From an uncultured Paracoccaceae bacterium (GTDB lineage Bacteria > Pseudomonadota > Alphaproteobacteria > Rhodobacterales > Rhodobacteraceae), in contig CAKZRP010000064.1 in the NCBI GenBank assembly GCA_937146765.1, positions 124,001 to 188,000 on the forward strand: a stretch of 64,000 nt of DNA, in the 5' to 3' direction. The notes below the pieces were generated by a model. The model saw nothing but the letters and a program-made list of their open reading frames with translations. It did no database searches and was not told where the DNA came from. The position numbers and the translations under genes are program-made. This document shows positions 8,327 to 16,924 of the stretch, one piece after another; the first letter of the stretch is position 1, and each line of letters starts with the position of its first letter.

Positions 8327-9472
8327 ATGTCTCTCACTGGAAACTGGTCCTATCCGACCGCGATCAAATTCGGCGCAGGCCGTATTCAGGAACTGGCCGC
8401 CGCCTGTGCGCAGGCCGGGATCAAGAAACCGCTTCTCGTCACCGACAAGGGCCTCGCCGCTCTGCCGGTGACCCAATCCACCCTCGATATCCTGGAGGCC
8501 GCAGGCCTTGGCCGCGCGATGTTTTCCGAGGTTGACCCGAACCCGAACGAAAAGAACCTTGAGGCTGGCGTCGCCGCCTATAAGGCTGGCGGTCATGACG
8601 GCGTGATCGCTTTTGGCGGTGGCTCGGGCCTCGACCTTGGCAAGATGGTTGCCTTTATGGCCGGTCAAACCCGCCCGGTCTGGGATTTTGAGGATATCGG
8701 CGATTGGTGGACCCGCGCCGATGCCGCGGCCATTGCACCGATCATCGCTGTGCCGACCACTGCGGGCACCGGTTCCGAAGTGGGCCGTGCCTCGGTCATC
8801 ACCGATTCCGTCACCCATCAGAAGAAGATCATCTTCCATCCGAAGGTGCTGCCGACCGTAGTGATCTGCGACCCCGAGCTGACCGTGGGGATGCCGAAAT
8901 TCATCACTGCAGGCACCGGGCTTGACGCCTTTGCCCATTGTGTCGAGGCTTTCTCTTCGCCCTTCTATCATCCGATGTCGCAGGGCATTGCCCTCGAAGG
9001 CATGCGTCTGGTCAAGGACTACCTGCCGCGCGCCTATGCCGATGGCACTGACCTTGAGGCCCGCGCGCAGATGATGTCCGCCGCCGCCATGGGGGCCACC
9101 GCCTTCCAAAAGGGTCTCGGCGCCATCCACGCAATGAGCCACCCGATTGGCGCGGTCTTCAACACCCACCACGGCACCACCAACGCGGTCTGTATGCCTG
9201 CGGTGCTGGAGTTCAACGCCTCCGCGATTGCCGCGCGCTTTGACATGGCGGCCGCCTACCTCGGGATCGAGGGCGGCTTTGCCGGCTTCCAGCGCTTTGT
9301 GCAAGAGCTCAACGACAGCATGGGCATTCCGCGTACCCTGTCCGAGCTGGGCGTGACCGCAGACGCGATCCCCGAGCTGGTCAAGGGCGCGATCATCGAC
9401 CCGAGCTGCGGCGGCAACCCGATTGAATTGACCGAAGAAAACCTGACGCAGCTGTTTCAAGCAGCCCTCTGA
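8327..9472 (+). CDS. Iron-containing (group III) alcohol dehydrogenase
   Basis: About 381 residues starting MSLTGNWSYPTAIKFGAGR. ATG 8327 has AGGA eight bases upstream; ATG 8321 is too close to it, and the longer ORF-track start lies inside the repeat. Family motifs are the NAD-binding GGGSGLDLGKMVAF, VPTTAGTGSEVGRASVI, and metal ligands in GTGLDAFAHCVEAF, HAMSHPIGAVFNTHHGTTNAV. The expected reaction is NAD-linked oxidation of a primary alcohol to the aldehyde consumed by the preceding ALDH. As the last operon gene it is followed by a clear terminator. In the proposed pathway it would oxidise the hydroxyl of a gamma-glutamyl amino alcohol. Confidence 0.93.
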   Translation: MSLTGNWSYPTAIKFGAGRIQELAAACAQAGIKKPLLVTDKGLAALPVTQSTLDILEAAGLGRAMFSEVDPNPNEKNLEAGVAAYKAGGHDGVIAFGGGSGLDLGKMVAFMAGQTRPVWDFEDIGDWWTRADAAAIAPIIAVPTTAGTGSEVGRASVITDSVTHQKKIIFHPKVLPTVVICDPELTVGMPKFITAGTGLDAFAHCVEAFSSPFYHPMSQGIALEGMRLVKDYLPRAYADGTDLEARAQMMSAAAMGATAFQKGLGAIHAMSHPIGAVFNTHHGTTNAVCMPAVLEFNASAIAARFDMAAAYLGIEGGFAGFQRFVQELNDSMGIPRTLSELGVTADAIPELVKGAIIDPSCGGNPIELTEENLTQLFQAAL

Positions 9473-9501
9473 GGCTGTATAAGGTCCCCGAAGACCTGAG
9501 C

Positions 9502-9534
9502 GAGGCCGTGCCCAGATTGGGCGCGGCCTTTTTC
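9502..9534 (+). terminator. Rho-independent terminator of ligase/dehydrogenase operon
   Basis: AGGCCGTGCCCA and TGGGCGCGGCCT pair around a three-base loop and run into TTTTT. It stands between the alcohol dehydrogenase and the convergent LacI gene. Confidence 0.85.
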
Positions 9535-9543
9535 ACTGCACAA

Positions 9544-10545
9544 TCAGATCCGCGCCACGCTGTCGCGGCGGATCAGCGAGACTTCGATCACCTCGGAAGG
9601 ACCCGTCAGCGTTCCGGCTTCGATCATGTCCAACAACAGCCGCGCCGCGCGTTCACCGACCTGCGTGCGCCGCTGCCGGATGGTGGTAAGGGCAGGGGTC
9701 AGATGCCCGACAACCTCAATGTTGTCAAAGCCCACCAGCGAGACATCCTGCGGCACGCTAAAGCCCTTGTGCTGCACCGCCCCCATAAAGCCAATCGCCA
9801 TCTCGTCCGAGGCGCAGAACAGCGCGGTGGGGCGGTCTTCTAGCCCCATCCAGACTTCGCCCGCGGCGGCGCCGGCATCCATGCTGAAATCGCCGTCAAA
9901 GATCCAGTCTTCGCGCGCCTCCAGCCCATTCTCCTGCACGACCTTGCAGAACCCGCTCAAACGATCCTCGGAGAGCACATTGCCGCGCGGCCCCAGCACA
10001 TGGCCAATCCGTCGATGTCCCATCTCCACCAGATGCGCGACCGCAAGCTCTGCCCCGCGGGCATTTTCAGTGCGCACCGAGGGCAGGCTGTCATCCATCC
10101 ACTCGCAGGCCATGATGACTGGTGGCCGACCGGCCATCGCGAGGGGCGCAGGTGAAAGGGTGCCGTCAAACAGGATGATCCCATCTGCAATCGCGGATTG
10201 CAGATAACTCGACATCCGATCCTCGGGGAAGGGGCCTGCTTGGGTATCCGTCACCAAAAGCCCATAGCCCGCAGGTTGTAGTACCGAATTCACCCCGGCG
10301 AGGATCTGTGAAAAAAACGGGTTCGCCAGATTCGGGATCAGCGCAATGACGCTGCCGGTGCGCTGGCGTCGCAGATTCGAGGCGGTGGTATTTACCCGAT
10401 ATCCGGTGCGCTCAACGGCGGCCAAAACCGCCTCCCGAGTCGCTTTCGCCACGACCGAAGGCTTCGACAAGGTCCGGCTGACCGTCGCGGTGGACACCCC
10501 GGCCTCTGCTGCAACATCCTGAATCGTGGCGATTTTCTTTTCCAT
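9544..10545 (-). CDS. LacI-family transcriptional repressor
   Basis: 333 residues from ATG 10545, preceded by AGAGGTGGG; the ORF-track start is 26 codons upstream. The N-terminus MEKKIATIQDVAAEAGVSTATVSRTLSKP is a textbook LacI HTH plus hinge, followed by a periplasmic-binding-protein-like sensor domain (GSVIALIPNLANPFFSQILAGV, SLVGFDNIEVVGHLTPALTTIRQ). It is divergent from a sugar ABC operon and two LacI-type operators lie between them, so it most likely represses both itself and the transporter until the imported sugar binds. Confidence 0.93.
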   Translation of the reverse strand: MEKKIATIQDVAAEAGVSTATVSRTLSKPSVVAKATREAVLAAVERTGYRVNTTASNLRRQRTGSVIALIPNLANPFFSQILAGVNSVLQPAGYGLLVTDTQAGPFPEDRMSSYLQSAIADGIILFDGTLSPAPLAMAGRPPVIMACEWMDDSLPSVRTENARGAELAVAHLVEMGHRRIGHVLGPRGNVLSEDRLSGFCKVVQENGLEAREDWIFDGDFSMDAGAAAGEVWMGLEDRPTALFCASDEMAIGFMGAVQHKGFSVPQDVSLVGFDNIEVVGHLTPALTTIRQRRTQVGERAARLLLDMIEAGTLTGPSEVIEVSLIRRDSVARI

Positions 10546-10590
10546 GCACCCACCTCTGAGGGGGTTCAGAATGCCCCAAGGAAAAACTGT

Positions 10591-10604
10591 TGTAAACGAT
10601 TGCG
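10591..10604. promoter_or_regulatory. LacI-type operator, site 1
   Basis: TGTAAACGATTGCG has the central CG and a TGTAA half-site; the other arm is degenerate. It lies 33 bases from site 2, close to three helical turns, in the LacI/ABC divergent promoter. Confidence 0.65.
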
Positions 10605-10623
10605 GCTTTTGCAAAGCTGGCAT

Positions 10624-10637
10624 TGTAAACGATTACA
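10624..10637. promoter_or_regulatory. LacI-type operator, site 2
   Basis: TGTAAACGATTACA is a near-perfect palindrome (TGTAA-N-CG-N-TTACA) with the central CpG typical of LacI-family operators. It lies about 77 bases before the ATPase start. Confidence 0.75.
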
Positions 10638-10713
10638 GCGCTACCGCTGAGCCCGTTTGCCCAAAGTTCAGCCAGGGAGCGCGCCTGAGGAGAGGCGCGG
10701 GGAGGAGTTGGCC

Positions 10714-12273
10714 GTGAACACAAAGCTTGATCCGGCGGGACCGGCGTCTTCAGCCGTGGGTGTGAAACAGGCCCAGCTGGCGGTTCTGGAGGCCCAAGGA
10801 GTCACCCGTTGCTTTGGCCCGGTGCAGGTCTTGCATGGGGTGCCCTTTGCCCTCAGATCAGGGCAGGTCCATGCGCTGATCGGCGAGAACGGTGCCGGCA
10901 AGTCCACCTTGATGAAGATCCTTGCGGGCTTTCTCTCCCCCTCGGGCGGCAGCCTGCATTTGGATGGCCAACCGGTGCAATTTGCCGACCATGTGGCGGC
11001 GGAGGCTGCGGGCATTTTGATGATCCATCAAGAGTTCAACCTCGCCCTCCAGTTGACCGCGGCAGAGAATATCTTTTTGGGGCGAGAGCATCGGCGCGGC
11101 CTGTTCCTCGACCACCGCAGGATGCAGGAGGAAGCCCGCGATCTCTTGGCGCAGATGAACTGCCACATCGACCCGCGCACCCGGATTTCCGACCTGTCGG
11201 TCCCGAACCGCCAGATGGTCGAGATCGCCCGCGCCTTGGGTCGACGGGCGCGGGTGCTGATCATGGACGAACCGACCGCCGTACTCACCAACCGCGAGAC
11301 CGAGGTGCTCTTGACGCAGATCGACCGGCTACGGGCGGCAGGTACAGCGGTGTTTTTCACCTCCCACAAGCTCGACGAGGTGCAGCGGATCGCGGATCAG
11401 GTCACGGTGCTGCGCGATGGCCACCATGTGCTGACGCGCGCGGCCCAGGGCTTTACCGAAGACGCCATGGCCGAGGCGATGGTGGGCCGCGAGATGAGCG
11501 ATCTGTTCCCGCCCAAACCCGTCCCGCAAGCGGAGGTCGTCCTGCAAGCGCAAGGGATCAGCGTGCCGGGACTGGTGCGTGGGGCGAGCTTTCATCTGCG
11601 GCGGGGCGAGGTTCTCGGCTTCGCGGGCCTTGTCGGCGCCGGGCGCACGGAACTGATGGAAGCCATCGCGGGTCTTCGCCCGGCCACCGGAAGGCTGGCG
11701 ATCAACGGCGCGACGGTGCCGCTTGGCTCGGTGCAGGCCTCGCGCGCGGCGGGACTTGCCTACCTCACCGAGGATCGCAAGGAAAAGGGTCTGCTCCTTG
11801 GCAAGGGCCTACGCGAAAACCTCACCCTACTGGCGCTGGACCGGTTCGGGCGCTGGCGGATCGATCACCAAGGCGAGGCCCGCGCGCTCGTAAAAGCAAT
11901 CGCGGAGTTTGACATCCGCGCCCGCGATCCCTCCGTGCCCGTCGGCAGCCTCTCCGGGGGCAATCAGCAGAAACTCTTGCTGGCGAAAACCATGCTCGCA
12001 GAGCCGCAGATCGTCATCATCGACGAGCCCACCCGCGGCATCGACATCGGCACCAAACAACAAATCTACGCCTTTATCACCCGCCTCGCCCAACAGGGCC
12101 ACAGCATCATCGTCGTCTCCTCGGAACTGCCCGAAGTTATCGGCCTCGCCGATCGCATTGTGGTGATGGGGCGCGGCTATATCGCGGGGGAACTCGCAGG
12201 CGACCAGATCAGCGAAGACGCCATCCTGCGCCTGGCCATGGGCGTCGGTGCAGACCGGAAGGACACCGCATGA
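10714..12273 (+). CDS. Sugar ABC transporter ATP-binding protein (RbsA/XylG type)
   Basis: About 519 residues from GTG 10714, which has GGAGGAG seven bases before it; the ORF track starts at an upstream TTG overlapping the promoter. It is a tandem ATPase: first half with Walker A GENGAGKST and degenerate signature LSVPNRQMVEIA, second half with GLVGAGRTEL in the Walker A position and signature LSGGNQQKLLLAK. The degenerate second P-loop is normal for carbohydrate-uptake ATPases of the RbsA family. The stop overlaps the permease start. No sugar kinase or isomerase is adjacent, so the sugar cannot be named. Confidence 0.93.
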   Translation: MNTKLDPAGPASSAVGVKQAQLAVLEAQGVTRCFGPVQVLHGVPFALRSGQVHALIGENGAGKSTLMKILAGFLSPSGGSLHLDGQPVQFADHVAAEAAGILMIHQEFNLALQLTAAENIFLGREHRRGLFLDHRRMQEEARDLLAQMNCHIDPRTRISDLSVPNRQMVEIARALGRRARVLIMDEPTAVLTNRETEVLLTQIDRLRAAGTAVFFTSHKLDEVQRIADQVTVLRDGHHVLTRAAQGFTEDAMAEAMVGREMSDLFPPKPVPQAEVVLQAQGISVPGLVRGASFHLRRGEVLGFAGLVGAGRTELMEAIAGLRPATGRLAINGATVPLGSVQASRAAGLAYLTEDRKEKGLLLGKGLRENLTLLALDRFGRWRIDHQGEARALVKAIAEFDIRARDPSVPVGSLSGGNQQKLLLAKTMLAEPQIVIIDEPTRGIDIGTKQQIYAFITRLAQQGHSIIVVSSELPEVIGLADRIVVMGRGYIAGELAGDQISEDAILRLAMGVGADRKDTA

Positions 12274-13271
12274 GTGATATCCCCTTGCCCTCCACCGAAA
12301 CCCCGCGGCGCAAGCTGAACCTGCATGTGCTGGGGCCGATCCTTGCCCTTGTTGCTCTGATCGTGCTGGGCGCTTGCCTCAACAGTAATTTCCTCAGCTA
12401 CGGCAATGTGACCAATGTGCTGGCGCGCTCGGCCTTTATTGGCATTATCGCGGTGGGCATGACCTTTGTAATTACCGCCGGCGGTATCGACCTCTCGGTT
12501 GGCTCCATGGCCGCCTTTGTCGCCGGGGTGATGATCATGGCGATGAACGCGCTGATCCCGGCCCTAGGGATCGGTGTACCGTTGATCTTTGCGGGCATGT
12601 GTGTCGCTTTGGTGGCCGGCTTGGCCGCTGGGCTGTTGAACGGGTTCCTCATCTCCAAAATCGGGATCGAGGCCTTTATCGTCACCCTAGGCTCGATGGG
12701 GATCTACCGCAGCCTCACCACTTGGCTTGCGGATGGCGGCACCCTGTCACTCGACTATGGCGCGCGGAGTTTTTATCGCCCGGTCTATTACGATGGGCTC
12801 TTGGGCATAAGCTGGCCGATCCTCGTCTTTGCCGTGGTTGCGATCCTCGGGGAACTGGCCATGCGGCACACTCCGTTTGGCCGCTACTGCGCCGCCCTTG
12901 GTGCCAATGAGCAAGTGGCGCGCTATTCCGCCGTCAAGGTTGACCGCATCCGCATGGGCACCTATGTGCTGCTCGGCGCGCTCGTGGGCCTTGCGACCAT
13001 CATGTATGTGCCGCGCCTCGGCTCCGCCTCCGGCTCCACCGGCGTTCTGTGGGAACTTGAGGCCATCGCGGCCGTGATCATCGGTGGCACCGTCCTCAAA
13101 GGCGGATCAGGTCGCGTCTGGGGCACAGTCACCGGCGTCCTGATCCTGAGCCTCATCGACAATATTCTGAATCTCGCCTCCATCGTCAGCCCGTATTTGA
13201 ACGGGGCGATCCAGGGCGTGATCGTCGTTCTTGCTGTGGTCTTGCAGCGCGAGCGCAAATCGGCCGAGTGA
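12270..13271 (+). CDS. Sugar ABC transporter permease (RbsC type)
   Basis: 333 residues, ATG overlapping the ATPase stop as ATGA. It is a BPD_transp_2 family membrane protein with eight to ten hydrophobic segments. Recognisable stretches are IIAVGMTFVITAGGIDLSVGSM near residue 55 and ALGANEQVARYSAVKVDRIRM, plus AVIIGGTVLKGGSGRVWGTVTG, which are conserved in ribose/xylose/allose permeases. One permease gene implies a homodimeric channel, with the tandem ATPase and the following binding protein. Confidence 0.93.
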   Translation: MSDIPLPSTETPRRKLNLHVLGPILALVALIVLGACLNSNFLSYGNVTNVLARSAFIGIIAVGMTFVITAGGIDLSVGSMAAFVAGVMIMAMNALIPALGIGVPLIFAGMCVALVAGLAAGLLNGFLISKIGIEAFIVTLGSMGIYRSLTTWLADGGTLSLDYGARSFYRPVYYDGLLGISWPILVFAVVAILGELAMRHTPFGRYCAALGANEQVARYSAVKVDRIRMGTYVLLGALVGLATIMYVPRLGSASGSTGVLWELEAIAAVIIGGTVLKGGSGRVWGTVTGVLILSLIDNILNLASIVSPYLNGAIQGVIVVLAVVLQRERKSAE

Positions 13272-13298
13272 TCGGTCATTTTAGGGAGGAAATACTTA

Positions 13299-14255
13299 AT
13301 GTTACGCAGAAATTTCCTGAAAGGCGCCGCTCTAGCCGCGAGCCTTGTCAGCGCTGGCGCCGTCGCCGCCGAAGGGGAAAGCTACACCATTGGCGTCGCG
13401 ATCCCTTCGGCCACCCATGGCTTTATGGGCGGGCTGAACTACCACGCCCAAGCCGCTATCGACCGGCTGGAGGCGACCTATCCGCAGCTCAGCTTTGTGC
13501 TGGCGACGGCAGGTGACGCGGGCAAGATGGTCAACGATGTGGAGGACATGGTGGCCACCCGCAATATCGACGCGTTGGTCATCCTGCCCTTTGAGAGCGA
13601 GCCGCTGACCGCCCCGGTTCAGGCGGTCAAGGACCAGGGGATCTGGGTCACCGTGGTGGACCGGGGCCTCTCGGTGCCGGGGATCGAGGATCTCTATGTT
13701 GCGGGCGACAATCCGGGTTTTGGCCGCGCGGCGGGCGAATATTTTGCCGACAAGCTGGGCGAGGGCGACAATGTCGTAGTGCTGCGCGGCATCCCGACGA
13801 CTCTCGATAATGAGCGGGTCGACGCCTTTGAGGCAGCGCTTGATGGCAGTGGTGTCACCATCCTCGACAAGCAGCACGGCAACTGGAACCGCGACGATGC
13901 CTTCAACGTGATGCAGGACTACCTGTCGAAATACGACAAGATCGACGCGGTCTGGGCGGCGGATGATGACATGGCCATCGGCGTGCTCGAAGCCATCGCG
14001 CAGGCGGGCCGTGAAAAGGAGATGTGGGTCGTTGGCGGCGCCGGCATGAAAGAGATCATCAAGCGCATCATGGATGGCGACCCGCAGCTGCCGGTCAACG
14101 TGACCTACCCGCCCGCCCAGATTGCCACCGCGATCGAGTTGACCGCGCTGGGCTTGGTCTCCACCACCCCGGTCTCTGGCCGCTTTATTATTGGCAGCCA
14201 GCTGGTGACGCCGGAGAATGCGAAGGATTTCTATTTCCCGGATAGCCCCTACTGA
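13299..14255 (+). CDS. Sugar ABC transporter substrate-binding protein (RbsB type)
   Basis: 318 residues with a Tat-type leader MLRRNFLKGAALAASLVSAG and a likely cleavage after AVAA. The mature part is a Peripla_BP_4 fold: YTIGVAIPSATHGFMGGLNYHAQAA, RNIDALVILPFESEPLTAPVQAV, VVDRGLSVPGIEDLYVAGDNPGFGRAAGEYF. It is last in the LacI-controlled operon and is followed by a strong terminator. The ligand is probably a pentose, hexose or polyol judging by family only. Confidence 0.93.
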   Translation: MLRRNFLKGAALAASLVSAGAVAAEGESYTIGVAIPSATHGFMGGLNYHAQAAIDRLEATYPQLSFVLATAGDAGKMVNDVEDMVATRNIDALVILPFESEPLTAPVQAVKDQGIWVTVVDRGLSVPGIEDLYVAGDNPGFGRAAGEYFADKLGEGDNVVVLRGIPTTLDNERVDAFEAALDGSGVTILDKQHGNWNRDDAFNVMQDYLSKYDKIDAVWAADDDMAIGVLEAIAQAGREKEMWVVGGAGMKEIIKRIMDGDPQLPVNVTYPPAQIATAIELTALGLVSTTPVSGRFIIGSQLVTPENAKDFYFPDSPY

Positions 14256-14277
14256 AGACACAGTCCGCAATTCGATC

Positions 14278-14322
14278 AAAGGCCCATCCGTCCGGGAGAG
14301 CTCCTGGGGATGGGCCTTTTTC
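14278..14322 (+). terminator. Rho-independent terminator of sugar ABC operon
   Basis: AAAGGCCCATCC pairs with GGATGGGCCTTT, followed by a run of T. The stem is 12 base pairs with an 18-base loop, itself partly self-complementary. Confidence 0.88.
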
Positions 14323-14348
14323 GTTTCTTGTTGATCGCCCCTTGATTC

Positions 14349-14364
14349 AATCAATCGATTGATT
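14349..14364. promoter_or_regulatory. Perfect 16-bp palindrome, candidate TetR operator
   Basis: AATCAATCGATTGATT reads identically on both strands and lies 12 bases before the TetR start codon. This position fits autorepression of the TetR/HlyD/ABC operon. Confidence 0.7.
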
Positions 14365-14376
14365 AAATTATGGAGC

Positions 14377-15051
14377 ATGATGGAAAAACCACGCCGCCCC
14401 GGCCCCCTTTCTCTGACCGCACCCCCTAGCGGAACCGCCGCTGCCCTTATCGCTGCGGCCCTGGATCTATTCGGGCAGAAGGGCTTTGCCGCGACCTCCA
14501 CCCGCGAGGTGGCGCAGCAGGCGGGCACGAATGTCGCCTCCATTGCCTATCACTTCGGTGGCAAGGAGGGGTTGCATGCCGCCTGCGCAGATGAGGTGGT
14601 GCGACGCATGTCCATCGTTGCCACACTGGGCGAAATTCCGGCCGATCTACCGCCGGACCGGGCGCAGATGATCCTTGAGCAGTTGATCCGCGCGATGGCG
14701 CAGTTCCTGCTGGCGGATCAGGATTCCGGTCCCATCGTCGCCTTCATCCTGCGTGAGGTCAGCGCCGGGACGGAAGGGGCGATCGATGTGCTCTATGACG
14801 GGTTGTTCGACGGCAAGCACCGGCAGCTTTGCCGACTCTGGGCCCTGGCGACAGGGCAAGAGGCCGAAAGTCATCGCACCCGTCTTTCCGTCTTTGCCGC
14901 CTTGGGCCAGCTGCTTTACTTCCGCATCGGCCTGCCGGTGGTGTCCCGCCGGATGGGTTGGGAGACGGTCGGCTCCGCTGAGGCGGAGGCGGTGGCGGAG
15001 ACGGTCATCTTGAACCTCAGAGCCAGTCTGGAGAGGAGCCGAGGCACATGA
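14377..15051 (+). CDS. TetR/AcrR-family regulator (CecR/DUF1956-like)
   Basis: About 224 residues. The HTH lies at about residues 20-60 (LFGQKGFAATSTREVAQQAG, then NVASIAYHFGGKEGLHAA). The C-terminal part resembles the CecR (YbiH) ligand domain. There are two adjacent ATGs (14377 and 14380) after GGAG; neither spacing is ideal and the ORF-track TTG start lies in the operator. Its stop overlaps the HlyD start, so the regulator is the first gene of the transport operon. This is the same neighbourhood as E. coli cecR with ybhG, ybhF and ybhS/R, a drug or ion efflux system. Confidence 0.88.
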   Translation: MMEKPRRPGPLSLTAPPSGTAAALIAAALDLFGQKGFAATSTREVAQQAGTNVASIAYHFGGKEGLHAACADEVVRRMSIVATLGEIPADLPPDRAQMILEQLIRAMAQFLLADQDSGPIVAFILREVSAGTEGAIDVLYDGLFDGKHRQLCRLWALATGQEAESHRTRLSVFAALGQLLYFRIGLPVVSRRMGWETVGSAEAEAVAETVILNLRASLERSRGT

Positions 15052-16001
15052 GTGGATTTCTATGTTCCCTGCCGCTTGCCGCAGTGCTCCTGACACCCTG
15101 CGCGCTGCCGCCACCTCTGGCGACGGGCTACGTGGAGGGCGAGTTCACCCTGATCGCCCCGGTCGCAACAGCGCAGATCGACCAGGTCCATGTGGTGCGC
15201 GGCGACCGGGTTTCGGCGGGCGACGTTCTGGTGTCTATGCAGGCGCAGGATGCCCGCATCGCACTGGCCGAGGCGCAGGCGGCGCTCGCGCGCATGGTCA
15301 GCGAAGAGGCCAATCTTCTCGAAGGCAAGCGCGCGGAGGAAATCCGCGTGGTCGAAGCGGAGCTTGCCTCCGCGCGGGCGCAGGCCATTCAGGCGGATCG
15401 TGAGGCAACCCGTTACCGCAAACTGGCGGAGCGGGGGGCGGCGACGGATGCTCAGCGCGATGATGCGGTGACGGCGGCAGAGGTCAGCCATGCGCGGGTG
15501 GCGGAGATTGAGGCAAATCTGGCTGTCGCCCGCCTTCCCGCCCGCCCACAGGTCATTGCTGCCGCCCGCGCCGCTGTCGAGGGGGCCGAAGCGTCTCTGG
15601 ATCAGGCACGCTGGAACCTCGAACAGCGCAGCCTCACTGCGCCAGTGTCGGGGCGGATCGACGATGTGATCCGGATGCAAGGCGAAATCGCCGGTCCCTC
15701 CGCGCCGGTGCTGTCGATCCTGGGCGAGGGGGCGGTGAAGCTGCGGCTCTACGTGCCCGAAGCGGATGTGTCCCGGATTGCACCGGATACGGTGCTGCTG
15801 GTCAATTGCGATGGGTGCGCCGCAGGGCTGATGGCACGGGTTACCTATATCGCTGACGGGCCGGAGTTCACGCCACCGGTGATCTATTCGCTCGAAAGCC
15901 GACAGAAGCTGGTTTACCTAATCGAAGCGGTGCCGCTGGAGGGGGCAGGGCTGAAGCCCGGCCAGATCGTCGATGTCGCCCTGCCGGATGCCACCAGATG
16001 A
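15048..16001 (+). CDS. HlyD-family periplasmic adaptor (YbhG-like)
   Basis: 317 residues, overlapping the TetR stop by ATGA. There is a hydrophobic leader (LCSLPLAAVLLTPCALP) that may be a signal peptide or anchor. A biotinyl-lipoyl-like hairpin (GEFTLIAPVATAQIDQVHVVRGDRVSAGDVL) follows, then a long alanine/glutamate-rich coiled coil at about residues 70-180, and the second lipoyl half (LTAPVSGRIDDVIRMQGEIAG). It bridges the inner-membrane ABC exporter to an outer-membrane channel. It overlaps the ATPase start by four bases. Confidence 0.9.
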   Translation: MSGFLCSLPLAAVLLTPCALPPPLATGYVEGEFTLIAPVATAQIDQVHVVRGDRVSAGDVLVSMQAQDARIALAEAQAALARMVSEEANLLEGKRAEEIRVVEAELASARAQAIQADREATRYRKLAERGAATDAQRDDAVTAAEVSHARVAEIEANLAVARLPARPQVIAAARAAVEGAEASLDQARWNLEQRSLTAPVSGRIDDVIRMQGEIAGPSAPVLSILGEGAVKLRLYVPEADVSRIAPDTVLLVNCDGCAAGLMARVTYIADGPEFTPPVIYSLESRQKLVYLIEAVPLEGAGLKPGQIVDVALPDATR

Positions 16002-16924
16002 CTACGGAGCCCGCTATCGACGTCAGGGGGCTGAGCAAGAGTTTCTCGGGCCGCAAGGTGGTGGATGACGTCACTCTGAGCGTCGGCAAGGGAGAAATCG
16101 CGGGTTTCCTCGGTCCCAATGGCTCCGGCAAGACCACCACGATCCGTCTGATGTGCGGTCTCTTGACACCGGATGCGGGCGAGGGGCGGGTGCTAGGTCA
16201 TGACATCCGCACTCAAGGTCAACAGATCAAGCGGGAGGTCGGCTATATGACCCAGCGCTTTTCCTTCTACGAGGATCTGACCATCGAGGAAAACCTGCGC
16301 TTTGTCGCCGGGTTGTATGGGTTGCGCCCCGAAGGGCAGGTGGTGGCGGAGACTTTGGCCGACCTCGGCCTGACCAGCCGCCGCCGGCAACTGGCGGGGT
16401 CCCTGTCGGGCGGCTGGAAACAGCGGCTGGCGCTGGCGGCCTGTATCATGCATCGGCCCCAACTCCTGTTGCTGGACGAGCCGACCGCCGGCGTCGATCC
16501 GAAGGCGCGGCGGGAGTTCTGGGACGAGATCCATCGGCTCGCCGCCGATGGTCTGACGGTGCTGGTCTCGACCCATTACATGGACGAAGCCGAGCGCTGC
16601 CACAGGATCAACTACATAGCCTATGGGCGGTTGGTGGCCTCAGGCACCGTGGCCGAGGTGGTCGCGGATGCGGGTCTCACCACGGTGACCCTGACAGGCA
16701 AAGGCACGGCGGAGGCGGCGCGGCGGCTGAAATCCATGGCGGGCGTCGAGCAGATCGCTCCCTTTGGCAATACGCTGCATGTGGTGGGGCGCGATGGTGA
16801 GTCCCTGCGCCGTGCCGCCCGAACCGTGGCCGCTGAGACCGGGACCGAGATGCAGGCTGCGGAAACCTCGCTGGAGGACGTCTTCATCAAATTGATGAGC
16901 GCTTCGGAGGACAACATGTCATGA
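15998..16924 (+). CDS. ABC exporter ATP-binding protein (YbhF-like, single domain)
   Basis: 308 residues with Walker A GPNGSGKTTTIRL, Q-loop YMTQRFSFYEDLTIEENLRF, signature LSGGWKQRLALA and Walker B LLLLDEPTAGVDPK. It is the DrrA/CcmA-type ATPase of an ABC-2 exporter. E. coli YbhF has two ATPase halves; this protein has one, so it must dimerise. The stop overlaps the permease ATG. Confidence 0.92.
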   Translation: MTTEPAIDVRGLSKSFSGRKVVDDVTLSVGKGEIAGFLGPNGSGKTTTIRLMCGLLTPDAGEGRVLGHDIRTQGQQIKREVGYMTQRFSFYEDLTIEENLRFVAGLYGLRPEGQVVAETLADLGLTSRRRQLAGSLSGGWKQRLALAACIMHRPQLLLLDEPTAGVDPKARREFWDEIHRLAADGLTVLVSTHYMDEAERCHRINYIAYGRLVASGTVAEVVADAGLTTVTLTGKGTAEAARRLKSMAGVEQIAPFGNTLHVVGRDGESLRRAARTVAAETGTEMQAAETSLEDVFIKLMSASEDNMS

